Shown here one piece after another: positions 32,322 to 40,145 of a stretch of DNA of 64,000 nt. The position numbers and the translations under genes are program-made. Under the pieces are notes generated by a model. That model made no database searches. It was not told where the DNA came from and worked only from the letters and a program-made list of their open reading frames with translations. Source of the stretch: Bdellovibrionales bacterium (GTDB lineage Bacteria; Bdellovibrionota; UBA1018); NCBI GenBank assembly GCA_018266355.1, contig JAFEAP010000002.1, forward strand, positions 62,001 to 126,000. The letters are read 5' to 3'. The number at the start of each line of letters is the position of its first letter. The stretch's first letter is position 1.

Positions 32322-33506
32322 ATGCGCTACTTCGACCTGCGGCTTGGGATGACGATTGCGAGTCTCGCCCCGCTCTTGACTGCCGACGCGGCGCCGATCG
32401 ACTGGGCCCAGCCCCCGGTCGGCTGCGTGGCCGATCTCGCGCCCGCCACCGCCGAGGATCGGACCGCGAAGGTCGAAGAGATCGAGGCGTCCGCCGCTCG
32501 CGTCGGCATGCCTCCGCAGCTCCTCTTCGGCGCGCTCATGCAGGAGGCCGGCTTCGCGAACCTCGGCATCAGCGCCGACGGCGGAAATTTTTCCTGCGGC
32601 ATCGGCCAGATCAACGTCCGCGAGTGGTGCAACTGGGCGAACGCCCTCTCCCCCGCCGAAAAACAAGCGATCGAATGGCCCGCGGCCGAGCAGGCGTGCG
32701 ACGAAGCGACGCTGCCGACCGAGATCGTCCGCTCCTTTTACGACATCGCGAGAGCGCGCGCGCCGAAACTAAGCGGAGAAACGCGGGGCTCGCGGTATTA
32801 CGGCGACATCGCCTTCGCGACCGTCGCGAAGAAGGTCGAGGCCGTCCTCGCTCCGATCGCCACCGGCGGCACGACTCCGATCACGCCGATCGAGATCACG
32901 CCGGCGGTCGTTCGCGCGCGCTACTCCGCGGCCTCCTCGTTCACGCGCTACTGCGGAGACGTTCGGAAAAACATCCAGGCGAAAGCGACCGCACTCCGCC
33001 GACTCTTCGACACCGAGATCCCCGAACCCCTTCGCCGCCGTGATACCTATCCCGCCGGCCGGTCGTTCGCGCGGAAATGCGGAAAAGTCTCGCCCGCCGT
33101 TTACCCGCTCCACACCGGATGGCTCATGGCGATCGCGATGTACAACGCCGGGAAACATTTCCTCCCGCGCGTCGCTTCGTATTACTCGATCACGAAGGAA
33201 ACGATCGGCACCGACGCCGGTTGGGCCGATTTCACCCCCCTCCGATTGATCGAGGGCCTTTACGGCGGCGGCCGATTCAATCCGGAAACGAAGGAACTGA
33301 ACTACTTCGACCTCGACGGAAGTCCCATCGAGGCGAGCTGGTGGAAAGCCTGCATCGTTCAGCAACACGTCGCTCGCGTGATCGGCTACGCGACCCTTCC
33401 GGGAAAATCCATAGCGCGTTCCCTCGAGCCCGCGGGTTGTAAAAAAATCCCTTCCGAGAAACGCCAGCTGAGTTCCGGATTCTTCGCGCCGACTGCATCG
33501 CGTTAG
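32322..33506 (+). CDS. Exported lytic transglycosylase-like protein
   Basis: 394 residues with an N-terminal signal (MTIASLAPLLTADAA). An SLT/lysozyme-like region at about 60-100: LFGALMQEAGFANLG, with the likely catalytic Glu in QEAGF, and CGIGQINVREWC. The long C-terminal part includes FTRYCGDVRKNIQAK, HTGWLMAIAMYNAG and LIEGLYGGGRFNPETKELNYFD, also typical of large goose-lysozyme-like transglycosylases. Would cleave peptidoglycan glycan strands with 1,6-anhydro product. Pairs with the transglutaminase-like protein, which suggests cell-wall remodelling or attack on other cells (inference). Confidence 0.72.
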   Translation: MRYFDLRLGMTIASLAPLLTADAAPIDWAQPPVGCVADLAPATAEDRTAKVEEIEASAARVGMPPQLLFGALMQEAGFANLGISADGGNFSCGIGQINVREWCNWANALSPAEKQAIEWPAAEQACDEATLPTEIVRSFYDIARARAPKLSGETRGSRYYGDIAFATVAKKVEAVLAPIATGGTTPITPIEITPAVVRARYSAASSFTRYCGDVRKNIQAKATALRRLFDTEIPEPLRRRDTYPAGRSFARKCGKVSPAVYPLHTGWLMAIAMYNAGKHFLPRVASYYSITKETIGTDAGWADFTPLRLIEGLYGGGRFNPETKELNYFDLDGSPIEASWWKACIVQQHVARVIGYATLPGKSIARSLEPAGCKKIPSEKRQLSSGFFAPTASR

Positions 33507-33543
33507 CCTGGATTTCGCGCGGGGCGCGTGGGAAAGTCGGACC

Positions 33544-34104
33544 ATGCACCGACTCTTCCCGCTTCTCGCCGTCTCGGTCGCGCTTTCGGCGTTCTCCGCG
33601 CGCGCGGATTTTCCCGCGACGATCGCGGGAACCGACGTCGTCGGCGGAAAGCCGGCCTCGGTTTCGATTTCGTCCGCCCTGCGCGCGACCGTCGTCGCGT
33701 TCTTGTCCGCGGTTTGCCCTTGTTCGGGCTCGCACGAAGCCGAACTCGAATCTCTCCGCGCGAAGTACGAAGCCGAAGGATTCCGCTTCATCGGCGTACA
33801 CGCGAACCAGGACGAAGCCCCCGCTCCGACCGCCGCCCATTTTAAATCTTCGCCGATCCGATTTCCGATCGTCGAGGACGCGGGCGCGAAACTCGCCGAC
33901 GCCGTCGGCGCGCTGAAGACCCCGCACGTCTACGTCGTGAAACCGGACGGCGAAATCCTCTACCAGGGCGGCGTCGACGACAGCCACCAGGCATCCGCCG
34001 CCCAGAAACACTTTCTCGCCGACGCGCTCGCAGCGATCGCGTCCGGCCGTCGTCCCGACGTCGCCCAGGCTCGCACCCTCGGCTGCGTCATCTCCAGGAG
34101 GTAG
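33544..34104 (+). CDS. Exported redoxin / thioredoxin-fold protein
   Basis: 186 residues. Signal peptide to about residue 21 (FSARADF). Thioredoxin fold with VVAFLSAVCPCSGSHEAELESL, where CPC replaces the usual CxxC, then FIGVHANQDE and the cis-Pro strand KTPHVYVVKPDG. AhpC/TSA-TlpA group. Works in the periplasm as a reductant or metal-handling protein. First of three forward genes; the next starts 2 bases after its stop. Confidence 0.85.
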   Translation: MHRLFPLLAVSVALSAFSARADFPATIAGTDVVGGKPASVSISSALRATVVAFLSAVCPCSGSHEAELESLRAKYEAEGFRFIGVHANQDEAPAPTAAHFKSSPIRFPIVEDAGAKLADAVGALKTPHVYVVKPDGEILYQGGVDDSHQASAAQKHFLADALAAIASGRRPDVAQARTLGCVISRR

Positions 34105-34106
34105 TC

Positions 34107-34604
34107 GTGTCCCGCACCTTGTACGTTTCGCTCTCGATCCTCACCTTGCTCTTCAGCGGCGCGCTGCTCGCCTGCGATTCCCCGCTCCTCGATCACGTGA
34201 ACGCGAATGACGTCGTCCGCGAACCGCTGCGCGAAGCCGGCGATTGCCCGATCGCGTTTCCCGTCCATAAACTCTGCGCGTCCTGGACCTGGGACCGGAT
34301 GCCGACCGATTCCGATCTCGGCACCGCCCAGCTTCGCTTCTGGAAAGCGGACGTCGGCACCGTGAACGGGCCGTTCGTCGATCCGCACCACGAAGTCTTC
34401 GTGAAGCTCTGGATGCCCGCGATGGGACACGGCTCCTCGCCGGTGACGACCGAAGCGAGAGTCGACGCCTCCGGCGCGAAGATCCCGGGCCTCTACGACG
34501 CCTCGAAGGTCTTCTTCGTCATGCCGGGAAAATGGGAAATCTGGGTCCAACTCAAGACCGCGGGCCAAGTCCACGAACAAGCGAAACTCGACGTCGAGAT
34601 CTGA
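34107..34604 (+). CDS. FixH/YtkA-like lipoprotein
   Basis: 165 residues, GTG start with AGGAGG upstream. Lipobox GALLAC. The mature domain has VFVKLWMPAMGHGSSPV and VFFVMPGKWEIWVQL, the MPxMGHG...MxGxW pattern of YtkA/FixH-type domains. The family occurs with copper and cytochrome oxidase assembly genes, and the Met/His-rich motif could bind copper. Middle gene of the redoxin / FixH-like / barrel operon, which supports a periplasmic metal role (inference). Confidence 0.78.
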   Translation: MSRTLYVSLSILTLLFSGALLACDSPLLDHVNANDVVREPLREAGDCPIAFPVHKLCASWTWDRMPTDSDLGTAQLRFWKADVGTVNGPFVDPHHEVFVKLWMPAMGHGSSPVTTEARVDASGAKIPGLYDASKVFFVMPGKWEIWVQLKTAGQVHEQAKLDVEI

Positions 34605-34614
34605 GGCATCCGAT

Positions 34615-35565
34615 TTGGGCCCGCCCGCTCTTTTTCGCATCCTCGTCCCGAGTCTCGCCGTCGGCGCGCTTCTCGCCTTCGCCGGGAACGCGCGCGCGGC
34701 CGCGTGCTGCGGCGGAACATCGGCGACGCCTTCGCTGATCACAGGCGACGACGCCTACCAGTTCGGCCTCGCCGTCTCGCGCTCCGAAATCATCGGCGAC
34801 GCGCCGACATCCGGGAAGCCCGTTTTCCGCGGCGACGGAACGGACGAAGTCACGACGACCTACCGGCTCGACGTCGCCGCGATCCTCTCCGATCGCACCC
34901 AAGCGAGCGTGACGGTCCCCTTCGTCTCGAAGTCGGTCGCGGCCGGCGGGACCTCGAACGGCGCATCGGGAGTCGGCGACGCTTCGCTCGGATTCGCGTA
35001 CGAGGCCTGGCCGGAGTGGACGTACTCGGAGTGGAAGCCGCACGGATTCCTCTTCACGCAGCTGAACCTCCCGTTCGCCCACTCGATCTACGACACCGAA
35101 GCGGCCGGCGCGAGCGACGCGTTCGGCACCGGGTTCTACCGCCTTTCCGCGGGTACGCTCCTGCGCAAAGCGTGGCGCGTCCTTGACGCCGCCGTCACGC
35201 CGGAAGTCCACTACTCGCTCCCGCGCGCGTTCACCGACGCAGGCGGCTCGTCGCTCCGTGTTTCGCCCGGGTTCGGCGCGAGCGTAGAGGCGGGCGTCGG
35301 CTATAATTTCGTGCGCCTTCCGTTCCGAGTCGGTCTTAGGATCCAACCCGTGTGGAACGAGCCGCGGACGATCGACGCCGACGGCGCACGCACACGTTCC
35401 TCGGCGCAGTGGGTTTGGAACACGGGTCTCGACGTCGGCTACCTCGCGACGACGGAGTGGAGCCTGTCCGCGTCCTACACCGACCAAACGCTCCTCGGTC
35501 CCGCGGTGAACACGACGCTCGGGCGCACGTTCGCGCTCAGCCTCCAGCGCCGCTGGCCTCGGTAG
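34615..35565 (+). CDS. Outer-membrane barrel-type protein of the redoxin operon
   Basis: 316 residues from TTG 34615. Signal peptide ends near ARA, then AACCGGTSATPSLITGDD, a CCGG-type motif at the mature N-terminus. The rest alternates amphipathic strands (SVTVPFVSKSV, GFLFTQLNLPFAHS, VGLRIQPVWNEPRT, WSLSASYTDQTLLG) and ends with an aromatic-poor RRWPR. Similar 'transporter-like' barrels occur in Bdellovibrio-type genomes next to redoxin genes. Ends 3 bases before the convergent metalloprotease stop. Metal uptake or efflux through the outer membrane is a guess. Confidence 0.72.
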   Translation: MGPPALFRILVPSLAVGALLAFAGNARAAACCGGTSATPSLITGDDAYQFGLAVSRSEIIGDAPTSGKPVFRGDGTDEVTTTYRLDVAAILSDRTQASVTVPFVSKSVAAGGTSNGASGVGDASLGFAYEAWPEWTYSEWKPHGFLFTQLNLPFAHSIYDTEAAGASDAFGTGFYRLSAGTLLRKAWRVLDAAVTPEVHYSLPRAFTDAGGSSLRVSPGFGASVEAGVGYNFVRLPFRVGLRIQPVWNEPRTIDADGARTRSSAQWVWNTGLDVGYLATTEWSLSASYTDQTLLGPAVNTTLGRTFALSLQRRWPR

Positions 35566-35568
35566 AAT

Positions 35569-36876
35569 TTATCGCTGGAAAATCAGCATCGACGGATTCG
35601 AGAACCGGCCGACCGCGCGTTTCCCGGTCGAATCGAGCGGGATCACGCGAATCTGGTAGGTTCCCCACCCCGGCAACGCGCGCCCCGGGATGACGTAGAA
35701 CCCGCTTCGCGGACCGCGAAGCGCGGCGCCGATCGTCCGGTACGGGTCGGGCGTAATGCCGTTCGGTTCGACGAACGGGCGATTCGGTGCCGAGAACTCG
35801 AACCATACTCCGGCCGCGCCGGGGAATTCGGAGACGTCGTAGGCGAACTCGACGCGCGCGTTCGGATTCGTCACGACGACGGTCGACTGTCCCGCGGAGA
35901 GCGGAGGACGCGCGATGCCGCCGCCAGGATTCGGAGGCGTGGTCGGAGTCGGAGTCGGCGTCGGCGTCGGCAAGGGAGTCGGGGTCGGTTGGGGTCCCGG
36001 TCCGTTCGGCTTGTACCAGCAGAGCGGACGGTAGCCTCGAGTCGCGCCGGTTTCGGTCGCGCACACGCCGACGCGCGGATCGGCGTCGCTGAGCGGTTCC
36101 GAGGCGGCGACCTGGCAAATCGAGCCGTTGTAATAGGTATCGAGGCGGCACTGCGCGGCCGGATGCTCGTTATAGGTCCCCGGCACGACGTGAGGGTCCG
36201 GAGTCGAAAAGTCGATCGGCGGTTCGCCGCCGAGCTCGCGCATGAGCTTCGCCGAAGAGAGACCGGCCATCGCGCCCCGCTCGCAGATCGCGATCGCGTT
36301 CGCGTCGCCGAAACTCATCTCGCAGTTCCGCTGTACGGCCGCCGGCACGCCGAGGGTCTTCGCGATCTCGACGTTGTTCTCGTTCGCCCACACGTTCCTC
36401 AGGCACTTCAGATTCGCGAAATAGTCGGCTTCGCCTTCGTTCGACGCCCAGGTGCCGGGAATCTTCGGCGCTCCGCCGAGGTGGTGGCCCGTCTCGTGAC
36501 ACACGACGAGCGTGAAACCGTCGGGCGTGATCGTCGGGTGGCGCGCGAGCCCGCCGAACATCTTGATGATCCAGTTCTTCCCTTGGCGGTCGGCGTAGGC
36601 GTTCACGGTGCCGTCGTTCCAGCTGCGATCGATCACGAGGTTTCCGCCCGCCTGCGCGATGACCGGGCGGTAGACGCGGTCGACCTTGTCGATGATCTGG
36701 TTGAAGACGGCCTCGGTGATATTCGCGTCCCGCATCGCGTGGACGGAGAGGTTCAGCTTGTTCGGCGGGAAGAATCCGCTTTCCGTGCACGTTTCCGACG
36801 CCCCCGCGGAAGGCAGCAGGGCGACGAAAAGACCGGCGAGGACCCCGACGAACGCGATTGATTTAAATGGCTTCAT
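35569..36876 (-). CDS. Secreted zinc metalloprotease with Pro-Thr linker
   Basis: 435 residues. Signal peptide to about residue 26 (SAGASE). The catalytic domain carries VVCHETGHHLGG (HExxH with a further His) and NEGEADYFANLKCL, where the Glu-Asp region likely supplies the third ligand, as in gluzincin-like peptidases. Several paired cysteines. A PTPTPLPTPTPT linker (about 292-318) joins a C-terminal beta-sandwich (VEFAYDVSEFPGAAGVWFEF, YQIRVIPLDSTG) that could bind substrate or the surface. A secreted protease with modular design suits a predatory or scavenging lifestyle (inference). Confidence 0.8.
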   Translation of the reverse strand: MKPFKSIAFVGVLAGLFVALLPSAGASETCTESGFFPPNKLNLSVHAMRDANITEAVFNQIIDKVDRVYRPVIAQAGGNLVIDRSWNDGTVNAYADRQGKNWIIKMFGGLARHPTITPDGFTLVVCHETGHHLGGAPKIPGTWASNEGEADYFANLKCLRNVWANENNVEIAKTLGVPAAVQRNCEMSFGDANAIAICERGAMAGLSSAKLMRELGGEPPIDFSTPDPHVVPGTYNEHPAAQCRLDTYYNGSICQVAASEPLSDADPRVGVCATETGATRGYRPLCWYKPNGPGPQPTPTPLPTPTPTPTPTTPPNPGGGIARPPLSAGQSTVVVTNPNARVEFAYDVSEFPGAAGVWFEFSAPNRPFVEPNGITPDPYRTIGAALRGPRSGFYVIPGRALPGWGTYQIRVIPLDSTGKRAVGRFSNPSMLIFQR

Positions 36877-37017
36877 ACCGTTCTCATCGGCGCGCTTCCG
36901 CGGGACTGAGTAGGTCGATTTTTCCGGCCCGAAATCCTAACCGTCGGCGAAATACCGCACCGAACCGCTTTTACCCGCCGTTTTCGCCCGGGTGCGTGGA
37001 TTGCATCTATAAAAGAT

Positions 37018-37725
37018 GTGGAAACGCGCGAACCGTCTTGGACATCCGGCGATCGTTTCGCCGACCGATCCGAAGCCGGAGCGCTCCTCGGGGAGCGTCT
37101 CCGCCACCGCGCGTTCACCGATCCGATCGTTCTCGGTCTCGCCCGCGGCGGAGTCGTCGTCGGCTACGAGATCGCTCGCCGTCTAGGCGCGCCGATGGAA
37201 GTCCTCGTCGCGCGAAAAATCGGGGCCCCGGAGCATCCCGAATACGCGATCGGCGCGGTCGTCGAAAGCGGGCTCTACCACCTCGACACGCGCGCGATCG
37301 AATCCCTCCGCGTGCCCGAAGACCTCATCGACGCCGAACTCGAAGCCGCGAGGCGCGAGATCCGTCGGCGAGTCGCCGTTTACCGCCTCGACCTTCCGCT
37401 TCCGCGCGTGAAGGGACGGGACGTGCTCCTCGTCGACGACGGCATCGCGACCGGCGAGACCGCGCGAGTAGCTTGCCGAATGCTGCGCGACCGGGGGGCG
37501 CGGAAAATCGTCCTCGTCGCTCCGGTTTGTCCCGCGGGCATCACGCGCGCCGGGACTTTTCCCGAAGCGAGCGAGCTCGTCGTCCTTCGCCACGCCGAGA
37601 ACTTCCGGGCGGTCGGCGATTTCTACGCCCGCTTTCCCGCGGTGAGCGACGAAGCGGTGCTGCTGCTCGCGAGCCGCGGCCGCGCGCCGAATCCCCCGCG
37701 CGCCGACTGGCAAATCCAAGCCTAA
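37018..37725 (+). CDS. Phosphoribosyltransferase-domain protein
   Basis: 235 residues. DRFADRSEAGALLGERL at the start, IVLGLARGGVVVGYEIAR, LVARKIGAPEHPEYAIGAV, and the PRPP loop DVLLVDDGIATGETARVA near residues 138-155. This is the stand-alone PRTase family often found near stress or erythromycin-esterase-like genes; the true substrate is not known. GTG 37018 is the only plausible start. A TATAAA at 37008-37013 lies so close that the mRNA would be nearly leaderless if it is the -10 element. Confidence 0.85.
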   Translation: METREPSWTSGDRFADRSEAGALLGERLRHRAFTDPIVLGLARGGVVVGYEIARRLGAPMEVLVARKIGAPEHPEYAIGAVVESGLYHLDTRAIESLRVPEDLIDAELEAARREIRRRVAVYRLDLPLPRVKGRDVLLVDDGIATGETARVACRMLRDRGARKIVLVAPVCPAGITRAGTFPEASELVVLRHAENFRAVGDFYARFPAVSDEAVLLLASRGRAPNPPRADWQIQA

Positions 37726-37746
37726 GCCGCTAGGCTCGGCTTACCC

Positions 37747-38955
37747 ATGAATCGCCGCGCCAGCATCGCCTTCGTCTTCGTCACCCTCGCCATCGACGCG
37801 ATCGGCGTCGGCATCATCATCCCGGTCCTGCCCGACGTCGTCCGGCGGTTCATCACCGATCCGGCGACGGTTTCGCGGACCTACGGGGCGTTCATCGCGA
37901 TCTACGCGCTTCTTCAGTTCTTGAGCTCTCCGCTCCTAGGCCGCCTTTCCGATCGGTACGGGCGCCGCCCGGTTCTTCTCCTTTCCCTCGTCGGCGGCGC
38001 GATCGACTACGTCTTCATGGCCTTCGCCCCGACGCTGCCTCTCCTTTTCCTCGGGCGGGTCATTTCCGGGATCAGCGGCGCGAGCTTCACCGTCGCGGGC
38101 GCGTACATCGCCGACATCAGCGACGACTCGAACCGTTCGAGGAACTTCGGCGTGATCGGCGCGGGGTTCGGGATCGGGTTCGTCGTCGGTCCCGCGGTGG
38201 GAGGACTACTCGCCTCGCGAGGTCTCGCCTACCCGTTCCTCGCCGCGGCGGCGTTCAATTGCCTGAACTTCCTCTTCGGTCTTTTCGTTCTTCCCGAGTC
38301 GCTTCCGCCCGAGAAACGCCGAGCGTTCGACCGGAGGGCCTTGAACCCGTTTCGCGCGCTCGCGACCCTCGTGCGGATGCCCGCGATCGCGACCCTCGTC
38401 GCCGTGTATGCCCTCATCAGCCTCGCTGGCCAGACCCATCCGTCGATCTGGACGCTCTACACCGAGTACCGTTACGCGTGGACGCCGTCCCAAGTCGGGC
38501 TCTCGCTCGCCGTCGTCGGCGTGCTGAGCGCGCTCTCCCAGGGGGCGTTGACCGGAATCGCGGTAAAACGCCTCGGCGAGAGGCGCGCGCTCCTCATCGG
38601 CGTCCTCGGCGAGGCGATCGGGTTCGCGTGTTTCGGACTCGTCGCCGAGGGTTGGATGATTTACGTCGTACTCGTCTTCTCGTCGCTGTTCTGGGCCGGC
38701 CATCCCGCGCTCCAGTCGCTCATCACCCGCGAAATCCCCCCCGAGTCCCAGGGCGAACTCCAGGGCGCACTGATGAGCATCGCCTCGCTCACGTCGGTCG
38801 CGAACCCGCTGATTATGACCGCGCTCTTCGCGGCGACGACCCATCGCTCGGACGCGCTCGAGCTGCCGGGCTCACCGTACTTCCTGGCGAGCGCCTTCTT
38901 TTTCGCGGCGTGGGCGATGGTCCTTCGGTGGAGCGCCCGCCATCACCGCCCGTAG
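37747..38955 (+). CDS. MFS drug exporter, TetA-like
   Basis: 402 residues, 12 membrane helices. Signature DAIGVGIIIPVLPDVVRRF in helix 1, the loop 2-3 motif GRLSDRYGRRPVLL, and SGISGASFTVAGAYIADI, all close to the tetracycline/H+ antiporter group (TCR family). Such chromosomal homologues export tetracycline or unrelated drugs; resistance cannot be assumed. 21 bp after the PRTase gene, so possibly cotranscribed. Its last 84 bp overlap the convergent GIY-YIG gene. Confidence 0.88.
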   Translation: MNRRASIAFVFVTLAIDAIGVGIIIPVLPDVVRRFITDPATVSRTYGAFIAIYALLQFLSSPLLGRLSDRYGRRPVLLLSLVGGAIDYVFMAFAPTLPLLFLGRVISGISGASFTVAGAYIADISDDSNRSRNFGVIGAGFGIGFVVGPAVGGLLASRGLAYPFLAAAAFNCLNFLFGLFVLPESLPPEKRRAFDRRALNPFRALATLVRMPAIATLVAVYALISLAGQTHPSIWTLYTEYRYAWTPSQVGLSLAVVGVLSALSQGALTGIAVKRLGERRALLIGVLGEAIGFACFGLVAEGWMIYVVLVFSSLFWAGHPALQSLITREIPPESQGELQGALMSIASLTSVANPLIMTALFAATTHRSDALELPGSPYFLASAFFFAAWAMVLRWSARHHRP

Positions 38956-39771
38956 GGCGATGAAGAGCCGGTCGCGCTCGCGCTGGGGAACCGGATAGGC
39001 GCCGAACCCCGCGCGCTCGCGCGCGAGCCGGAGCGGTACCGCCTCGTGCCGCCAGAAAAGCCGGATCGTCCGGAGAAGGGTCTGCGTTTCCGCCCGCCGC
39101 GCGACCGCGGTCGGCCGATCGAGGAGCAGCACCGCGAGTTCCTCGATCGCCCCGAAATCTTCGCCGCGGAAAAACCCGTCGATGCGGGCCGACCATTCCG
39201 CGGGGATCTGGCGAAAGCCGTAGTCGTAGGTGCTCCCGCGCGGGGCGGGCGGCTGGGCGGTCGCGCGACCGCGTTTCCCCCTCGGCATCGGGTGCCCGAT
39301 GAGCCGGAGGAGTTCGGCGAGCGCGAAAAAAGCGTCGCGGGTCCGCTCGCGCGAGCGGAACGCGCCGTGAAAGACGTGCTCGGGAAACCGCTCGGGAACC
39401 GTCGTGTAGCAAAGGCGAAGCACGCCATCGGCGTTCGCGACGCCGATCATCGGATAGAGAAAATAGAAGGCGCCGGCGACGTTCCACTTCGGGCGATGCG
39501 CTTGGATCCACTCGTTCTCGAGCTTGAGCGCGGCGAACTCGTCCGCACAAACCTCGAACTCGAGTCGCGTCGCCTCGGCGACGATCTTTCGCATCTTCGC
39601 GTGCTTTTTCCGGCGGCGCGCGTTCCGGTATTGCGAGACGCGGCGGCGAAGGTTCTTCGCTTTCCCGACGTAGATGAGGGCGCCGTCCTCGGCGTAGAAT
39701 CGGTAAATACCGGGAGATTCGGGCAGGCTCGCCAACTTCGTTTTACCGAAACTCCGGTCGAAAGCGTTCAT
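38872..39771 (-). CDS. GIY-YIG nuclease-domain protein (UvrC N-domain / Cho-like)
   Basis: 299 residues. The GIY-YIG domain at about residues 12-95: SLPESPGIYRFYAEDGALIYVGKAKNLRRRVSQY, then LEFEVCADEFAALKLENEWIQ, as in the UvrC N-terminus and Cho. Unlike UvrC there is no UVR motif or RNase H domain; the C-terminal two thirds are specific. It probably nicks DNA 3' to lesions or acts in another repair or defence step. Its 3' end overlaps the MFS gene by 84 bp, which is long for a convergent pair; the Arg/Lys-rich tail lies in the overlap. Confidence 0.85.
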   Translation of the reverse strand: MNAFDRSFGKTKLASLPESPGIYRFYAEDGALIYVGKAKNLRRRVSQYRNARRRKKHAKMRKIVAEATRLEFEVCADEFAALKLENEWIQAHRPKWNVAGAFYFLYPMIGVANADGVLRLCYTTVPERFPEHVFHGAFRSRERTRDAFFALAELLRLIGHPMPRGKRGRATAQPPAPRGSTYDYGFRQIPAEWSARIDGFFRGEDFGAIEELAVLLLDRPTAVARRAETQTLLRTIRLFWRHEAVPLRLARERAGFGAYPVPQRERDRLFIALRAVMAGAPPKDHRPRREKEGARQEVR

Positions 39772-39849
39772 CGGTTCCCCCTCAGTTTGCGGAAACCGGC
39801 CGGGAGAGCGCCACGAAAATCCGGCCAGGCTCGATTTTAGGGGGGAATG

Positions 39850-39878
39850 AAAAAAAATTTTAGCGGGCGAAATGCCCG
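39850..39878 (-). terminator. Terminator-like hairpin on the reverse strand, no obvious gene
   Basis: CGGGC-ATTTC-GCCCG followed on the reverse strand by CTAAAA and eight T. This is a good intrinsic terminator shape, but no reverse-strand gene precedes it. It could end a small RNA encoded in 39880-40060 or be fortuitous. Confidence 0.35.
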
Positions 39879-40017
39879 ATTCCTTAGTTGTTCCGTGATT
39901 TCTATTTGTTCACGAATTCTTTATTAAACAACCTGCGCCATTTAGGCTTATTATTTCCTAGCCCTACATCATCGCGGCGAGTTGAATTTCTAAACTTTTA
40001 TGGTTTAAGTCGCCCCA

Positions 40018-40045
40018 TTGACTTAATGCGTGAATATGTTAAATT
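40018..40045 (+). promoter_or_regulatory. Sigma-70-like promoter of the Ser/Thr kinase
   Basis: TTGACT (40018-40023), 16 bases, TAAATT (40040-40045). Transcription would start near 40052. Confidence 0.5.
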
Positions 40046-40145
40046 GATCTTAACACTTTAAGCCCCACTCAGTAGAACGTTGGCTCGGGTCGATAAGTTC
40101 CATACGCGGCAGGACGAAGAAGTCCGGCTACGGGAAAGGGAATGC

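Larger units (their letters stand above)
39772..40145. other. 374-bp AT-rich divergent intergenic region
   Basis: No protein gene seen. It separates the reverse GIY-YIG gene from the forward kinase. It is much richer in A+T than its surroundings and holds a forward promoter candidate (40018-40045) and a terminator-like hairpin read on the reverse strand (39850-39878). The part 40080-40145 is open in the kinase frame from TTG 40080. Confidence 0.5.

Noticed and set aside
37747..38955. Acquired tetracycline resistance gene
   Set aside because: The product resembles TetA, but there is no tetR beside it, no mobile element and no shift in base composition. It is more safely a chromosomal MFS exporter.
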